DNA of 22,544 bases from an uncultured Collinsella sp. (GTDB lineage Bacteria > Actinomycetota > Coriobacteriia > Coriobacteriales > Coriobacteriaceae). Numbering within the stretch: position 1 is the first letter of the stretch; each line of letters starts with the position of its first letter. Below are positions 7,860 through 16,612 of this stretch, one piece after another. Below the pieces are notes generated by a model, which was given only the letters and a program-made list of their open reading frames with translations, was not told the origin of the DNA and did no database searches. A program made the position numbers and the translations under genes. The stretch covers positions 1-22,544 of the forward strand of contig CATVQO010000006.1 of NCBI GenBank assembly GCA_958346165.1. Direction: 5' to 3'.

Positions 7860-8801
7860 TTAAGCCTTCAGGCTCAGGCCCATGGACTCAAGCTTGTCCT
7901 TCACTTCCTCGATCGACTTAACACCGAAGTTACGGATGTTGAGCAGATCGTTCTCCGAGAACTCAACGAGCTGACGGACCGAGTGAATGCTGGCGCGCTT
8001 AAGGCAGTTGTAGGAACGGACGGAAAGGTCCAGATCCTCGATCTGCTTGTCCAGCTCGGCGTTGTCGTTGGTGACCTCGGGAGCGAAGATCGAAGCCTCC
8101 TCCTCGACCTCGGGGGTCTCGGCAAGGTTCATAAAGGCGGCCATATGCTGGTTGATGATATTGGCAGCCTGGACCACGGCGTCGCGCGGGGCGATGGAGC
8201 CGTTGGTCTCGATCTCGAGGACAAGGCGGTCGTAGTCGGTGTGCTGACCGACACGGCAAGCCTCAACGAGCTTGGCGCAACGGGAAACCGGCGAGTACAG
8301 CGAGTCGACGTGGATCACACCGATGGGATCGTTGTCGCGCTTGTTGGCCTCGCCAGAAACATAGCCGCGGCCATAGCCGATGCGCATGCTCATGGTGAGA
8401 TGGCCACCCTCGGTGAGCGTAGCGATGTGCTGCTCGGGGTTGACCAGCTCAAACTCGGACGGAATAAAGAAGTCCGCACCGGTGACCTCGCAGGGGCCGT
8501 CAACCGAGATGGTGGCGGTCGCCTCGTCGGTCGTGCCGAGAGCCCTGAAGACAAGACCCTTGACATTCAGGACGATGTCGGTGACATCCTCGACCATGTT
8601 AGGGATGGTCATGAACTCGTGCTGCGCACCATCGATCTGAATAGCCTCGACGGCGGCACCCTCGAGCGAGGACAGAAGAACGCGACGAAGGGAGTTACCC
8701 AGCGTATCGCCGTAACCACGCTCGAGCGGCTCGACGGAGACACGAGCAGACGTCTCGTTGATCTCTTCGACCTGAACCTGAGGCCTAATGAATTCTGACA
8801 T
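7860..8801 (-). CDS. rpoA: DNA-directed RNA polymerase subunit alpha
   Basis: The alpha subunit nucleates RNA polymerase assembly and contacts UP elements and activators. It has 313 residues, the usual length. The N-terminal domain (about 1-225) contains the dimerisation and assembly segment GNSLRRVLLSSLEGAAV. The C-terminal domain (about 245-313), after an acidic linker, holds LDLSVRSYNCLKR and the NIRNFGVKSIEEV helix that contacts DNA. GGAGG lies six bases before the ATG. It sits 32 nt after rpsD and 30 nt before rplQ, the standard alpha-operon position. Confidence 0.98.
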   Translation of the reverse strand: MSEFIRPQVQVEEINETSARVSVEPLERGYGDTLGNSLRRVLLSSLEGAAVEAIQIDGAQHEFMTIPNMVEDVTDIVLNVKGLVFRALGTTDEATATISVDGPCEVTGADFFIPSEFELVNPEQHIATLTEGGHLTMSMRIGYGRGYVSGEANKRDNDPIGVIHVDSLYSPVSRCAKLVEACRVGQHTDYDRLVLEIETNGSIAPRDAVVQAANIINQHMAAFMNLAETPEVEEEASIFAPEVTNDNAELDKQIEDLDLSVRSYNCLKRASIHSVRQLVEFSENDLLNIRNFGVKSIEEVKDKLESMGLSLKA

Positions 8802-8833
8802 GTATTACCTCCAGCCTCAGCAGCCCGGATGGA

Positions 8834-9430
8834 CTACTTAGAGTAGAGCTCGACGATGAGCTGCTCGTTGATATCACCGCTGATCTGCTCACGCGTCGGC
8901 AGAGCGAGCACGTTACCAGACAGCTTCTCGATATCGACCTCGAGCCAGCCAGGGACCTCAAAGCGCTCGGAGGAAATCAGGGCCTCCTTGATGGGGAGGA
9001 GGTCACGGAACTTCTCGCCGACAGCGACGACGTCGCCGGCCTTGACGCGGTAGGACGGGATGTCCACGCGCTTGCCGTTCACGGTGAAGTGACCGTGACG
9101 GACGGACTGACGAGCCTCTTTGCGGGTGCGGGCGAAGCCAAGACGGAAGACGACGTTGTCGAGGCGAGACTCAAGGATGATCATGAGGTTCTCACCGGTG
9201 ACGCCGTTCATCTTGCGGGCCTTGTTGAAGTAGCCGTGGAACTGCTTCTCCAGAACGCCATAGATGAACTTGACCTTCTGCTTCTCGCGCAGCTGCATGC
9301 CGTACTCAGATTCCTTGCGACGGCGCTTGGGCTGACGGATAGATTCCTTCTTGCTGCTGTAACCGAGCTCAGCGGGATCGATCCCGAGCTGACGGCAGCG
9401 CTTAAGAACAGGAGTCCTGTCGATTGCCAT
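8834..9430 (-). CDS. rpsD: Small ribosomal subunit protein S4
   Basis: S4 is a primary 16S rRNA binding protein that starts assembly of the 30S body, and in many bacteria it represses the alpha operon. It has 198 residues. The N-terminal region has a single Cys instead of the four-Cys zinc knuckle, so this is the zinc-free form. The S4 RNA-binding domain (about 90-155) includes LDNVVFRLGFARTRKEARQ and HGHFTVNGKRVDIPSY. The gene lies between rpsK (19 nt gap) and rpoA (32 nt gap). Confidence 0.98.
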   Translation of the reverse strand: MAIDRTPVLKRCRQLGIDPAELGYSSKKESIRQPKRRRKESEYGMQLREKQKVKFIYGVLEKQFHGYFNKARKMNGVTGENLMIILESRLDNVVFRLGFARTRKEARQSVRHGHFTVNGKRVDIPSYRVKAGDVVAVGEKFRDLLPIKEALISSERFEVPGWLEVDIEKLSGNVLALPTREQISGDINEQLIVELYSK

Positions 9431-9449
9431 ATTGATACGATCCTTTCAG

Positions 9450-9854
9450 TTACACGCGGCGACGCTTCTTGGGGCGGCAGCCGTTGTGCGGGATGGGGGT
9501 CTTGTCCTGGATGCTCGAGACCTCGAGGCCAGCAGCCTGGAGGGAGCGGATGGCGGTCTCACGACCGGAGCCGGGGCCCTTGACGAAGACGGAAACCTTC
9601 TTCATACCGTGCTCCATGGCCTGCTTGGCAGCAGCCTCGGCAGCCATCTGGGCAGCGAACGGCGTGGACTTACGGGAGCCCTTGAAGCCCACCTGGCCAG
9701 CCGACTTCCAGGAAATGACGTTGCCCTGGGGATCGGTGATCGAAACGATCGTGTTGTTGAACGTAGAACGAATGTGAGCCTGGCCCACGGAAATGTTCTT
9801 ACGGTCCGCGCGCTTCAGACGGGCAGCGCGAACGTTCTTCTTAGCAGTAGCCAT
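9450..9854 (-). CDS. rpsK: Small ribosomal subunit protein S11
   Basis: S11 is a platform protein of the 30S subunit near the mRNA exit. It has 134 residues. Diagnostic segments are [16 protein letters not shown], the [11 protein letters not shown] stretch, [13 protein letters not shown] and the basic C-terminus [11 protein letters not shown]. It follows rpsM by 14 nt and precedes rpsD by 19 nt. Confidence 0.98.
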   Translation of the reverse strand: MATAKKNVRAARLKRADRKNISVGQAHIRSTFNNTIVSITDPQGNVISWKSAGQVGFKGSRKSTPFAAQMAAEAAAKQAMEHGMKKVSVFVKGPGSGRETAIRSLQAAGLEVSSIQDKTPIPHNGCRPKKRRRV

Positions 9855-9868
9855 CTATCTAGCGCTCC

Positions 9869-10243
9869 TTATTTCTTCTTCTTAGCACCGATCTGACGCT
9901 TCGGGCCCTTGCGGGTACGAGCGTTAGTGTGGGTGCGCTGGCCGCGGACCGGGAGGCCCTTGCGGTGACGAAGGCCGCGGTTGCAGCCGATGTCCATAAG
10001 GCGCTTGACGTTCTGGTTGCGCTCACGGCGGAGGTCGCCCTCAACCATGATCTGGTTCTTATCGATATAATCGCGGATGGCGTTAACCTCATCCTCGGTG
10101 AGGTCCTTAACGCGCGTATCCACGTTAACGTTGCACTCGACGCAAATCTTCGTCGCAGTGGTGCGGCCGATGCCGTAAATGTAGGTCAGACCGATCTCAA
10201 CGCGCTTCTCACGCGGGAGGTCGACACCATTAATACGGGCCAA
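9869..10243 (-). CDS. rpsM: Small ribosomal subunit protein S13 (TTG start)
   Basis: S13 sits in the 30S head and contacts the P-site tRNA and L5 across the subunit interface. It has 124 residues. The sequence opens [20 protein letters not shown] and contains YIYGIGR and the [15 protein letters not shown] segment, both diagnostic. It ends in a Lys-rich tail. The start codon is TTG at 10243: the conserved N-terminus begins exactly there, AGGAG lies six bases upstream, and no ATG is available. It follows rpmJ by 14 nt. Confidence 0.97.
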   Translation of the reverse strand: MARINGVDLPREKRVEIGLTYIYGIGRTTATKICVECNVNVDTRVKDLTEDEVNAIRDYIDKNQIMVEGDLRRERNQNVKRLMDIGCNRGLRHRKGLPVRGQRTHTNARTRKGPKRQIGAKKKK

Positions 10244-10257
10244 CGTAGTCTCCTCTC

Positions 10258-10371
10258 TTAACCCTGACGCTGCTTATGACGGGGGTTCTCGCAAATGACG
10301 AGGACCTTGCCATGGCGCCTAATGATTTTGCACTTATCGCACATCTTCTTGACCGAAGGACGTACCTTCAT
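10258..10371 (-). CDS. rpmJ: Large ribosomal subunit protein L36
   Basis: L36 is a 37-residue zinc-ribbon protein of the 50S subunit. It opens [14 protein letters not shown] and keeps all four zinc ligands, Cys11, Cys14, Cys27 and His32, so it is the zinc-binding (C+) form. AAGGAA precedes the ATG. It lies in the classical place between infA and rpsM, with 147 nt from infA and 14 nt to rpsM. Confidence 0.96.
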   Translation of the reverse strand: MKVRPSVKKMCDKCKIIRRHGKVLVICENPRHKQRQG

Positions 10372-10518
10372 CGTTCTTCCTTTCGGTAGCGCTCAAACTA
10401 CTTCCCTACTATCTACTCGCCCAGCCGCAGGCGTTTAAAACTATGGCTGGCCTTCACACGCAAACCGACCGTAGGTTGAGCTAAGCCTGCAGTCGGAAAA
10501 GAGCGTGTATGCGTGCCG
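10372..10518 (-). other. Intergenic region infA-rpmJ
   Basis: This is a 147-nt spacer with no coding frame. In minus-strand RNA it can form CCGAC...GTCGG and CCAGCC...GGCTGG stem-loops. It could be the alpha-operon leader, where S4 regulation acts in some bacteria, but I see no sequence match that proves this. Confidence 0.3.
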
Positions 10519-10743
10519 CTATTTATAGCGATAGGTGATGCGGCCGCGGGTCAGGTCGTACGGGGAAAGCTCCACGACAACCCTGTCACCGGGGAGAATG
10601 CGGATGTAATTCATTCGGATCTTGCCAGAAATGTTGCACAGAACCGAATGACCGTTCTCGAGCTCGACCTTAAACATGGCGTTGGGCAGCGGCTCTTTTA
10701 CCGTACCCTCGAGCTCAATTGCGTCTTCCTTCTTCACAAGCAA
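10519..10743 (-). CDS. infA: Translation initiation factor IF-1
   Basis: IF-1 is an S1/OB-fold protein that binds the 30S A site during initiation. It has 74 residues from the TTG start. Diagnostic segments are [41 protein letters not shown] and the C-terminal [16 protein letters not shown]. The start is uncertain: no in-frame ATG exists and a stop lies immediately before the TTG at 10743. A GTG two codons later (10737) would give MKKEDAIEL, closer to the usual IF-1 N-terminus. The Shine-Dalgarno sequence is weak (AGAAAG) and better spaced for the TTG. A 226-nt spacer with a large palindrome separates it from map. Confidence 0.95.
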   Translation of the reverse strand: MLVKKEDAIELEGTVKEPLPNAMFKVELENGHSVLCNISGKIRMNYIRILPGDRVVVELSPYDLTRGRITYRYK

Positions 10744-10776
10744 TCATCTTTCTCTAGAAAACGACAGCGATTGAGT

Positions 10777-10805
10777 ATTCTACAACACGTATATACGCAT
10801 CGTAA
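10777..10805 (-). promoter_or_regulatory. Candidate promoter for infA-rpmJ-alpha genes
   Basis: In minus-strand reading, TTACGA (10800-10805) and TAGAAT (10777-10782) are separated by 17 bases. The -10 box matches five of six consensus positions and the -35 box is weak. Transcription would start about 25-30 nt before the infA start. An internal promoter here is plausible given the large spacer after map. Confidence 0.4.
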
Positions 10806-10849
10806 TAACTTCGTAATGGCTCCACAACTAAGTGGAACTTGTTACATTT

Positions 10850-10978
10850 GAAATGTAAAACAAAGCCGTTCCCTGATGCCCAAGATCGCCTTGAAATGAG
10901 AAGGCATAGACCTTGGGGTCATGCCTTCGAAATTGAAAGGCGAGGTTGGGCATCAGGGGGCGGCGACTTTTACATTTC
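10850..10978. repeat. 129-bp palindromic element between map and infA
   Basis: Nested inverted repeats account for nearly the whole stretch: GAAATGTAAAA/TTTTACATTTC ends (10850-10860, 10968-10978), GCCG/CGGC, CCCTGATGCCCAA/TTGGGCATCAGGG (10871-10883, 10946-10958), TCGCCTT/AAGGCGA, AAT/ATT, GAAGGCAT/ATGCCTTC (10900-10907, 10921-10928) and GACC/GGTC around a TTGG loop. Internal loops contain matching GA/GA steps. Two extra U-G pairs (10869-10870 with 10959-10960) form only in plus-strand RNA, although the flanking genes are on the minus strand. The map stop codon lies inside the right terminal repeat. It could be a small non-autonomous mobile element or a structured RNA. Confidence 0.8.
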
Positions 10979-11758
10979 TCCGCCTTGGAGCGAACACCAA
11001 GCACCTTGCGCATCCGTGGTGAGAATCACCGGGCCGTCATTGGTAATGGCGACGGTGTTCTCGTAGTGCGCGGCGGGCAGGTGGTCGTTGGTCGTGACGA
11101 TCCAACCGTCGGAGCCCGTGCTCACATGGTTGGAACCCATCGTAACCATCGGCTCGATGGCAATGACCATGCCGGCCTGGAGGCGAACGCCCCTCCCCTT
11201 CTTTCCATAGTTAGGGACATTGGGGTCCTCGTGCATCACGCGGCCAATGCCATGGCCCACATAATCACGAAGCACGCCGTAACCGTGAGACTCGGCGAGG
11301 GACTGAACGGCATAACCGACGTCCCCGATATGGTTACCGGGAACAGCCTGCTCGATGGCAGCCTTAAGGCAATCGCGCGTGACCTCGCACAAAGCCTTGG
11401 CTTCGGGCGTGGGGGTGCCGACGAAAAACGTCCAAGCGTTATCGCCGACCCAACCGTCGACAACGGCTCCCGTATCGATGGAGATGATATCGCCATCGCG
11501 CAGGATCATGTCGGGGTTGGGAATACCGTGGACCACGGCATCGTTAATCGATGCGCAAATGGTCCCCGGGAACCCGCCGTAACCCTTAAAGGCCGGGGTG
11601 CCGCCATGCATGCGGATAATCTGCTCCGCGAGCTGATCGAGCTCAAAGGTGGAAACGCCGGGGCGCACCATGGCTCCAACGTGGCGGAGCGCCATCTTAG
11701 ATAGCGCTCCTGCCTTCTTCATCTGCTCGATTTGCGTTGCAGACTTAATCTTGATCAT
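10970..11758 (-). CDS. map: Methionine aminopeptidase, type I
   Basis: This enzyme removes the initiator methionine from nascent proteins with two metal ions. It has 262 residues. The five metal ligands are present in order: Asp95 (SIDTG), Asp106 (VGDNA), His169 (YVGHG), Glu202 (IEPM) and Glu233 (HYEN). His77 is in the conserved VVHGIPN. There is no N-terminal zinc-finger extension. Its ATG overlaps the adk stop codon (ATGA), implying translational coupling. The stop codon falls within the terminal repeat of the 129-bp palindrome, so the last residues may have been shaped by that element. Confidence 0.97.
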   Translation of the reverse strand: MIKIKSATQIEQMKKAGALSKMALRHVGAMVRPGVSTFELDQLAEQIIRMHGGTPAFKGYGGFPGTICASINDAVVHGIPNPDMILRDGDIISIDTGAVVDGWVGDNAWTFFVGTPTPEAKALCEVTRDCLKAAIEQAVPGNHIGDVGYAVQSLAESHGYGVLRDYVGHGIGRVMHEDPNVPNYGKKGRGVRLQAGMVIAIEPMVTMGSNHVSTGSDGWIVTTNDHLPAAHYENTVAITNDGPVILTTDAQGAWCSLQGGEM

Positions 11759-12381
11759 AGACCGAGAGCCTCTTTGACATCCCCGTACACGGTCTCGCGA
11801 GCCTGGTCACCGTTGACCGACTTGAGCAGACCCTGGCCACGATAGTAGTCGACGAGCGGGCTCGTGGACTTCTCGTAGACGTCGAGACGGTTCTTGATGG
11901 TCTCGGGCTTGTCGTCGTCGCGCTGATACATCTCGCCGCCACACTTGGGGCAGGTAGCATCGGCAGCGGTGCCGGTGTAACCGCATGCGCGGCAGGTGCG
12001 ACGCGATGACAGACGATCGATAATGACCTCGGGGGCCACATCGACCAGAAGGGCGCAGTCGATCTCGCGACCCATGGCGGAGAGCTCGGAATCGAGCGTC
12101 ACAGCCTGGGCGGTGTTGCGCGGGAAGCCGTCGAGGATGAAGCCCTGCTGGGCGTCATCGGCGGCAAGGCGCTCCTTGACAAGGTCGATCACGAGCTGGT
12201 CGGGAACGAGCTCGCCAGCGTCCATGTACTTCTTAGCCTGAATACCAAGCTCGGTGCCACCCTTGACGGCAGCACGCAGCAGGTCGCCCGTGGAAATATG
12301 GGCGACGCCAAACTCGGCGACGAGCTCCTGTGCGACGGTGCCCTTACCGGCACCCGGAGCTCCGAGCAATACGAGGTTCAT
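11755..12381 (-). CDS. adk: Adenylate kinase (zinc-LID form)
   Basis: This enzyme interconverts ATP + AMP and 2 ADP. It has 208 residues. The P-loop is GAPGAGKGT (7-15). The AMP-binding segment contains STGDLLR and LDGFPRN. The LID domain carries four cysteines (130, 133, 144, 147), so it binds a structural zinc, as in many Gram-positive enzymes. I chose ATG 12381 with GGAGG seven bases upstream; a TTG two codons earlier is open but unnecessary. It lies 18 nt after secY and overlaps map by four bases. Confidence 0.97.
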   Translation of the reverse strand: MNLVLLGAPGAGKGTVAQELVAEFGVAHISTGDLLRAAVKGGTELGIQAKKYMDAGELVPDQLVIDLVKERLAADDAQQGFILDGFPRNTAQAVTLDSELSAMGREIDCALLVDVAPEVIIDRLSSRRTCRACGYTGTAADATCPKCGGEMYQRDDDKPETIKNRLDVYEKSTSPLVDYYRGQGLLKSVNGDQARETVYGDVKEALGL

Positions 12382-12399
12382 GAGCAATCCTCCTCTAGC

Positions 12400-13686
12400 C
12401 TATTTAAAGAATCCATCGTAATCATACATCTTGATCTGGCCTTCGAGCTTATCGACCGTGTCGAGCACGACGCCGACCATGATGAGGATGGACGTGCCGC
12501 CAAATGCCTGGATCAGATGGTTACCCGTGAAGGAGAAGATGATCGAAGGCACGATGGCGATGAGCGCCAAAAAGACAGCGCTGGGAAGCGTGATCTTGTT
12601 GAGCGCGTTCTTGATGTAGGCCGCGGTAGCCCTACCCGGACGGACGCCCGGAATAAAGCCGCCCTGCTTCTTAAGGTTATCGGCCGTGTCATCGGGGTTG
12701 AACACCATGGAGGTGTAGAAGTACGCGAAGAACACGATGAGGACAACGTTAAGCACCCAGTTGAGCCAACCGGTCGAAAGCGCGGAGGCAACTGCCTGAA
12801 TCCAGCCGATGCCGGGGAAGAACACGGCAATCTGAGCCGGGAAGTACAGCAGCGCCGAAGCGAAGATGATCGGCACGACACCCGCGGTGTTGACCTTGAT
12901 GGGCAGGTAGGTGGTCTGGCCACCCATCATGCGACGGCCCACGACGCGCTTAGCGTAGGAGACCGGGATGCGGCGCTGGCCGCGCTCAAGGAAAACAATC
13001 AGCGGGATAACCAGCAGGATGATGGCGCAGATGATCACCATGGTGATGATGCCACCGGCATTGCCCTCGGTGCTGGAGAAGATAGCCTGCGGCAGACCGG
13101 CCATGATGTTCGCGAAGATGATCAGCGACATGCCATTGCCGATACCGCGCTGGGTGATGAGCTCACCAATCCACATGATCAGCATGGCGCCCGCGGTGAG
13201 CGTACCGACGATCATGAGGTCGAAGATGATCTCGGGAGCGCCGGCGCCATTGAAGCTGATGCCGAAGCTCTTAAAGAGGAAGAGGTAACCCACGGAGTTG
13301 AGGATTGCCAAAGCCAGGGTGAGGTAACGCGAATACTGCGTAATCTTGGTCTGACCGACCTCGCCCTCGCGGGCAAGCTCATGCAGGGAAGGCACGACGG
13401 CCTGGAGCATCTGGAGGATGATCGAGCTGGTGATGTAAGGCATGATGCCCAGCGAAAACACCGACACATAGCTCAACGCACCGCCAGAGAAAAGATTCAG
13501 GAGGGCCATAGCACCTGCGGCGACCGAATTGTTATCGGTCGAGAAAAGGCCCAGCATCCCCTGGAAGGGAATGCCGGGCACAGGAACGTGCGCACCAATG
13601 CGGTACACGACGAGCATAGCTATGGTAAAAAGAATCTTTTCGCGCAATTCTTTGATGCGGAAAGCATTCTTAAGACCATTTAGCAC
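12400..13686 (-). CDS. secY: Preprotein translocase subunit SecY (GTG start)
   Basis: SecY is the channel subunit of the SecYEG translocon in the cytoplasmic membrane. It has 428 residues with about ten hydrophobic helices. Recognisable segments are [11 protein letters not shown] after the first helix, [28 protein letters not shown] (plug and second helix region), [33 protein letters not shown] (cytoplasmic loop that binds SecA or the ribosome), and GFIPGVRPG. The start is GTG at 13686, which overlaps the rplO stop by seven bases (GTGCTAA), so translation is probably coupled to L15. Its place between rplO and adk is classical. Confidence 0.97.
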   Translation of the reverse strand: MLNGLKNAFRIKELREKILFTIAMLVVYRIGAHVPVPGIPFQGMLGLFSTDNNSVAAGAMALLNLFSGGALSYVSVFSLGIMPYITSSIILQMLQAVVPSLHELAREGEVGQTKITQYSRYLTLALAILNSVGYLFLFKSFGISFNGAGAPEIIFDLMIVGTLTAGAMLIMWIGELITQRGIGNGMSLIIFANIMAGLPQAIFSSTEGNAGGIITMVIICAIILLVIPLIVFLERGQRRIPVSYAKRVVGRRMMGGQTTYLPIKVNTAGVVPIIFASALLYFPAQIAVFFPGIGWIQAVASALSTGWLNWVLNVVLIVFFAYFYTSMVFNPDDTADNLKKQGGFIPGVRPGRATAAYIKNALNKITLPSAVFLALIAIVPSIIFSFTGNHLIQAFGGTSILIMVGVVLDTVDKLEGQIKMYDYDGFFK

Positions 13687-14129
13687 GGCAGCTCGACCTT
13701 TCCGCCGGCGGCCTCGATCTTGGCCTGCGCAGAAGCGCTGACCTTGTCGACCTTGACCGTGAACTTCTTGGTGAGCTCACCATTGCCGAGCACCTTGACG
13801 GGCTCGAACTCGCTCTTGGTGATGCGAGCGGCCTTAAGAGCGGCACCGTCGATCACAGCGCCGTCCTCGAACTTACGCTCGAGACGCTCAACGTTAACGG
13901 CGGTGTACTCGATACGACGGGGGTTGCGGAAGCCCGGAAGCTTGGGCAGGCGCATAGCCAGCGGAGTCTGGCCACCCTCGAAGCCGGCACCCTTGGTGCC
14001 GCCAGAGCGGGAACCCTGGCCCTTCTGGCCGCGGCCAGAAGTGGTGCCGTGACCCGAAGAATTGCCACGGCCGACGCGCTTGCGGTTCTTGGTGGAACCG
14101 GGCGCGGGAGTAAGATCGTGAAGCTGCAT
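13680..14129 (-). CDS. rplO: Large ribosomal subunit protein L15
   Basis: L15 is a late-assembly 50S protein. It has 149 residues. The Gly/Arg-rich N-terminus ([29 protein letters not shown]) and the [15 protein letters not shown] segment are diagnostic. AGGAG precedes the ATG. It follows rpmD by only three bases and overlaps the secY GTG by seven bases. Confidence 0.97.
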   Translation of the reverse strand: MQLHDLTPAPGSTKNRKRVGRGNSSGHGTTSGRGQKGQGSRSGGTKGAGFEGGQTPLAMRLPKLPGFRNPRRIEYTAVNVERLERKFEDGAVIDGAALKAARITKSEFEPVKVLGNGELTKKFTVKVDKVSASAQAKIEAAGGKVELPC

Positions 14130-14132
14130 TTG

Positions 14133-14315
14133 CTACTCCTCTACAATCTCGACAAGGTGCTTGACCTTGAAGATCATGCCGCGGACGGACTCGTTGTCAG
14201 CAATCTCGCGAACCTCGCGGATCCTGTGGAGACCGAGGGCACGGACAGTACGGACCTGGTCCTGCTTGCAACCGTTGGTGCTGCGGACCTGCTTGATCTT
14301 GATGGTGTCAGCCAT
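14133..14315 (-). CDS. rpmD: Large ribosomal subunit protein L30
   Basis: L30 is a small 50S protein of 60 residues, the normal bacterial length. It contains IKIKQVRSTNGCK and VRALGLHRIREVREIAD, which match the family. GGAG lies eight bases before the ATG. It is separated from rpsE by two bases and from rplO by three, so the three genes are tightly packed. Confidence 0.95.
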   Translation of the reverse strand: MADTIKIKQVRSTNGCKQDQVRTVRALGLHRIREVREIADNESVRGMIFKVKHLVEIVEE

Positions 14316-14317
14316 GC

Positions 14318-14842
14318 TTAGTTCTCCTTACCGACGAACATCTCGGAGACCGTCAGGCCACGGCGAGCCGCGACGTCCTCAGGGCTGGAGAGCTCCTTGA
14401 GGCCCTCGACGGCAGCCTTGATGATGTTGAGGCCGTTGTCGGTACCGAGGGACTTGGACAGGACGTTCTTGATGCCAGCAAGCTCAAAGAGGGGACGCAC
14501 AGCGCCGCCGGCGATAACGCCGGTACCCTCGACAGCGGGCTTGATGATGATGCGGCCGGCACCAAAGTGGCCGAGAACCTCGTGCGGGATGGTGCCCTGC
14601 TCGGTCACCGGCACGTGGAACATGTTCTTCTTGGCATCGAGAGATGCCTTGGAGATGGCCATGGGCACCTCAGCGGACTTGCCCATGCCAACGCCGACGT
14701 TGCCCTTGCCGTCGCCAACGACGACGAGAGCGACGAGGCTCATGCGACGACCACCCTTGACGGTCTTCGACACGCGGTTGATGTAAACGACGCGCTCCTC
14801 GAACTCGGAGGCCTCGCGCTGCTGCTTCTGATTACGAGCCAT
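14318..14842 (-). CDS. rpsE: Small ribosomal subunit protein S5
   Basis: S5 acts in translational accuracy and mRNA unwinding at the 30S entry tunnel. It has 174 residues. The N-terminal double-stranded RNA-binding domain contains [20 protein letters not shown] and [17 protein letters not shown]. The C-terminal domain contains [21 protein letters not shown] and the [12 protein letters not shown] stretch. It follows rplR by 14 nt and is followed by rpmD after two bases. Confidence 0.98.
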   Translation of the reverse strand: MARNQKQQREASEFEERVVYINRVSKTVKGGRRMSLVALVVVGDGKGNVGVGMGKSAEVPMAISKASLDAKKNMFHVPVTEQGTIPHEVLGHFGAGRIIIKPAVEGTGVIAGGAVRPLFELAGIKNVLSKSLGTDNGLNIIKAAVEGLKELSSPEDVAARRGLTVSEMFVGKEN

Positions 14843-14856
14843 GTGCTACATACCTC

Positions 14857-15225
14857 CTAGAACTCGAGACCGGCGGCACGAGCACCGTCGGCGAGGGCCT
14901 TGACGCGGCCATGGTAGATACGGCCACCGCGATCGAAGGCGACCTTGGTGATGCCGGCCTCGATGGCGCGCTTGCCAACGAGCTGACCGACCTTCTCCGC
15001 AGCCTCCTTGTTCGAGGTGTGGGTGCCCTTGAACTCGGCCTCGAGGGTCGAGGCAGAGACGAGCGTCAGGCTGGAGCCCTTGCTGTCGTCGATGATCTGG
15101 GCATAGATGTTGGCGTTAGTACGGGTCACGCGAAGACGCGGACGCTCGGAGGTACCCGAGACCTTGCCGCGAACACGACGCTGACGACGCTTGAGGCCTT
15201 CCAGCTTCGCCTTATGCTTGTTCAT
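14857..15225 (-). CDS. rplR: Large ribosomal subunit protein L18
   Basis: L18 binds 5S rRNA together with L5. It has 122 residues. Diagnostic parts are [32 protein letters not shown], the [17 protein letters not shown] stretch and [24 protein letters not shown] precedes the ATG. A 75-nt spacer with a hairpin separates it from rplF. Confidence 0.98.
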   Translation of the reverse strand: MNKHKAKLEGLKRRQRRVRGKVSGTSERPRLRVTRTNANIYAQIIDDSKGSSLTLVSASTLEAEFKGTHTSNKEAAEKVGQLVGKRAIEAGITKVAFDRGGRIYHGRVKALADGARAAGLEF

Positions 15226-15253
15226 ACGTAAACTCCTAAAAAGGTTGATCTTG

Positions 15254-15275
15254 CCAGCACCTGACGGGGTGCTGG
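15254..15275 (-). other. Intra-operon hairpin between rplF and rplR
   Basis: A perfect 8-bp stem (CCAGCACC/GGTGCTGG) with a six-base loop lies in the 75-nt spacer. No U-run follows directly, so it is unlikely to be an efficient terminator. It may be a processing, stability or ribosomal-protein binding site; none of these is demonstrated. Confidence 0.5.
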
Positions 15276-15300
15276 TCTTATGCGAGTGAGTCGGTTACGA

Positions 15301-15837
15301 CTACTTGGCGGCCTTACCCAGCTTGCGGCGGATGTGCTCGCCAACGTAGTGGATACCCTTGCCCTTGTAAGGCTCGGGAGGACGATGGCCGCGGATCTCA
15401 GCGGCGATCTGACCGACCTGCTGCTTGTTGATACCCTTGACGTTCACGTGGGTGTTGTCGGGAACCTCGAAGGTGATGCCCTCAGGAGCCTCGACGATCA
15501 CGGGGTGCGAGAAGCCCAGGGAGAACTCGAGGTTCTTGCCCTTCTGCTGCACGCGGTAACCGACGCCGGCGAGCTCGAGCTTCTTCTCGAAGCCCTCGGA
15601 AACGCCAACAACCATGTTGTGGATGAGGGCGCGGGTGAGGCCGTGGCGGGCACGGGTCTCACGCTCGTCGTCGGGACGGGAAACGGTGAGGACGTTGTCC
15701 TCGACGTTGATAGCGAGCTTCTCAAAGACATCGAGCTCGAGCTGGCCCTTGGGGCCCTTGACGACAACGTTGTTGCCGTTGACTGCCACTTCGACTCCGG
15801 CGGGAATCTGGACAGGCTTATTACCGATACGAGACAC
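15301..15837 (-). CDS. rplF: Large ribosomal subunit protein L6 (GTG start)
   Basis: L6 lies near the sarcin-ricin loop of the 50S subunit. It has 178 residues with two repeated alpha/beta domains. It opens [17 protein letters not shown] and carries [10 protein letters not shown], and near the C-terminus [24 protein letters not shown], all diagnostic. The start is GTG at 15837 with AAGGAG about eight bases before it; the conserved N-terminus begins exactly there. It follows rpsH by 33 nt. Confidence 0.98.
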   Translation of the reverse strand: MSRIGNKPVQIPAGVEVAVNGNNVVVKGPKGQLELDVFEKLAINVEDNVLTVSRPDDERETRARHGLTRALIHNMVVGVSEGFEKKLELAGVGYRVQQKGKNLEFSLGFSHPVIVEAPEGITFEVPDNTHVNVKGINKQQVGQIAAEIRGHRPPEPYKGKGIHYVGEHIRRKLGKAAK

Positions 15838-15870
15838 GGTGATCTCCTTTCCTTCTACCTACCGAGCGAA

Positions 15871-16269
15871 TTACCAGACGTAAGCGATGATCTCGCCGCC
15901 GACGTTGTGCTTGCGAGCATCGCGGTCGGTCATGACGCCATGGCTGGTGGAAATAATGGCGGTACCAAGGCCACCGCGGACGCGGGGCATGTCGGCAACG
16001 CCGGTGTACTTACGCAGGCCCGGCTTGGAAATGCGGCGGATGCCGTTGATGACCTTAGCCTTCTTGGGACCATACTTAAGCGTGATGTGCAGAGTCTTCT
16101 GGGGAACGGTGTCCTCGACATCGTAGCCCTCGATGTAGCCCTCCTCGTGCAGAACACGAGCGATCTCGACGAGCTTCTTGCTGCTCGGCATGGAGACCGT
16201 GGCCTTGTTCACAGAGTTAGCGTTACGGATGCGCGTAAGCATATCTGCGATCGGGTCTGTAAGGTTCAT
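15871..16269 (-). CDS. rpsH: Small ribosomal subunit protein S8
   Basis: S8 is a primary 16S rRNA binding protein and in E. coli the translational repressor of the spc operon. It has 132 residues. It opens [18 protein letters not shown], and its C-terminal domain contains [23 protein letters not shown], both diagnostic. It lies 119 nt after rpsN, a wide gap for this operon, and 33 nt before rplF. Confidence 0.98.
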   Translation of the reverse strand: MNLTDPIADMLTRIRNANSVNKATVSMPSSKKLVEIARVLHEEGYIEGYDVEDTVPQKTLHITLKYGPKKAKVINGIRRISKPGLRKYTGVADMPRVRGGLGTAIISTSHGVMTDRDARKHNVGGEIIAYVW

Positions 16270-16388
16270 ACAGATTCTCCTTCGTTCTTGATGAACACGT
16301 GCTCTTGGTTCTTCGCCGCCCTTAACGGCAAAGCCTTTTTAGCGCGTTTTCCCTGTTCCAAACTGATGCTTGAAACGCTGGTAGTGAC
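16270..16388 (-). other. Intergenic region rpsN-rpsH
   Basis: This 119-nt spacer has no coding frame. It has a possible GCGTTT...AAACGC pairing and a small GGCTTTGCC hairpin, then a GAAGGAGA ribosome binding site before rpsH. Spacers of this size are unusual within spc clusters. Confidence 0.3.
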
Positions 16389-16574
16389 TTACCAGCTGGC
16401 CTTCTTAACGCCGGGAAGCTCGCCCTTGAGTGCAAGCTCGCGGAAGCAGACACGGCACAGGCCGAACTTGCGGTACACAGAGTGCGGACGGCCGCAGCGC
16501 TGGCAGCGCGTGTACTCACGAGTAGAGAACTTCTGCTTGCGATTGCACTTGACGATCATCGATGTCTTAGCCAC
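16389..16574 (-). CDS. rpsN: Small ribosomal subunit protein S14, type Z (GTG start)
   Basis: S14 sits in the 30S head. The protein has 61 residues, the length of the zinc-containing type Z rather than the roughly 100 of the zinc-free form. Ligands Cys24, Cys27, Cys40 and Cys43 form CxxC-x12-CxxC. Other diagnostic parts are [22 protein letters not shown] and the GVKKASW C-terminus. The start is GTG at 16574 with GGAGG six bases upstream. Confidence 0.97.
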   Translation of the reverse strand: MAKTSMIVKCNRKQKFSTREYTRCQRCGRPHSVYRKFGLCRVCFRELALKGELPGVKKASW

Positions 16575-16612
16575 TTATATCCTCCTCACATAGAGTATTG
16601 TTCGCCCCAAGT

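Noticed and set aside
7347..8798. 483-codon plus-strand frame opposite rplQ and rpoA
   Set aside because: It is an antisense shadow of conserved ribosomal and polymerase genes, with Leu/Val/Asp-rich repetitive composition and no ribosome binding site or domain.
12298..13683. 461-codon plus-strand frame opposite adk and secY
   Set aside because: The composition is extremely His/Asp/Glu-rich, as expected from reading hydrophobic SecY codons backwards. It has no recognisable domain.
15280..16593. 437-codon plus-strand frame opposite rplF, rpsH and rpsN
   Set aside because: It covers three certain ribosomal protein genes and shows no protein family features.
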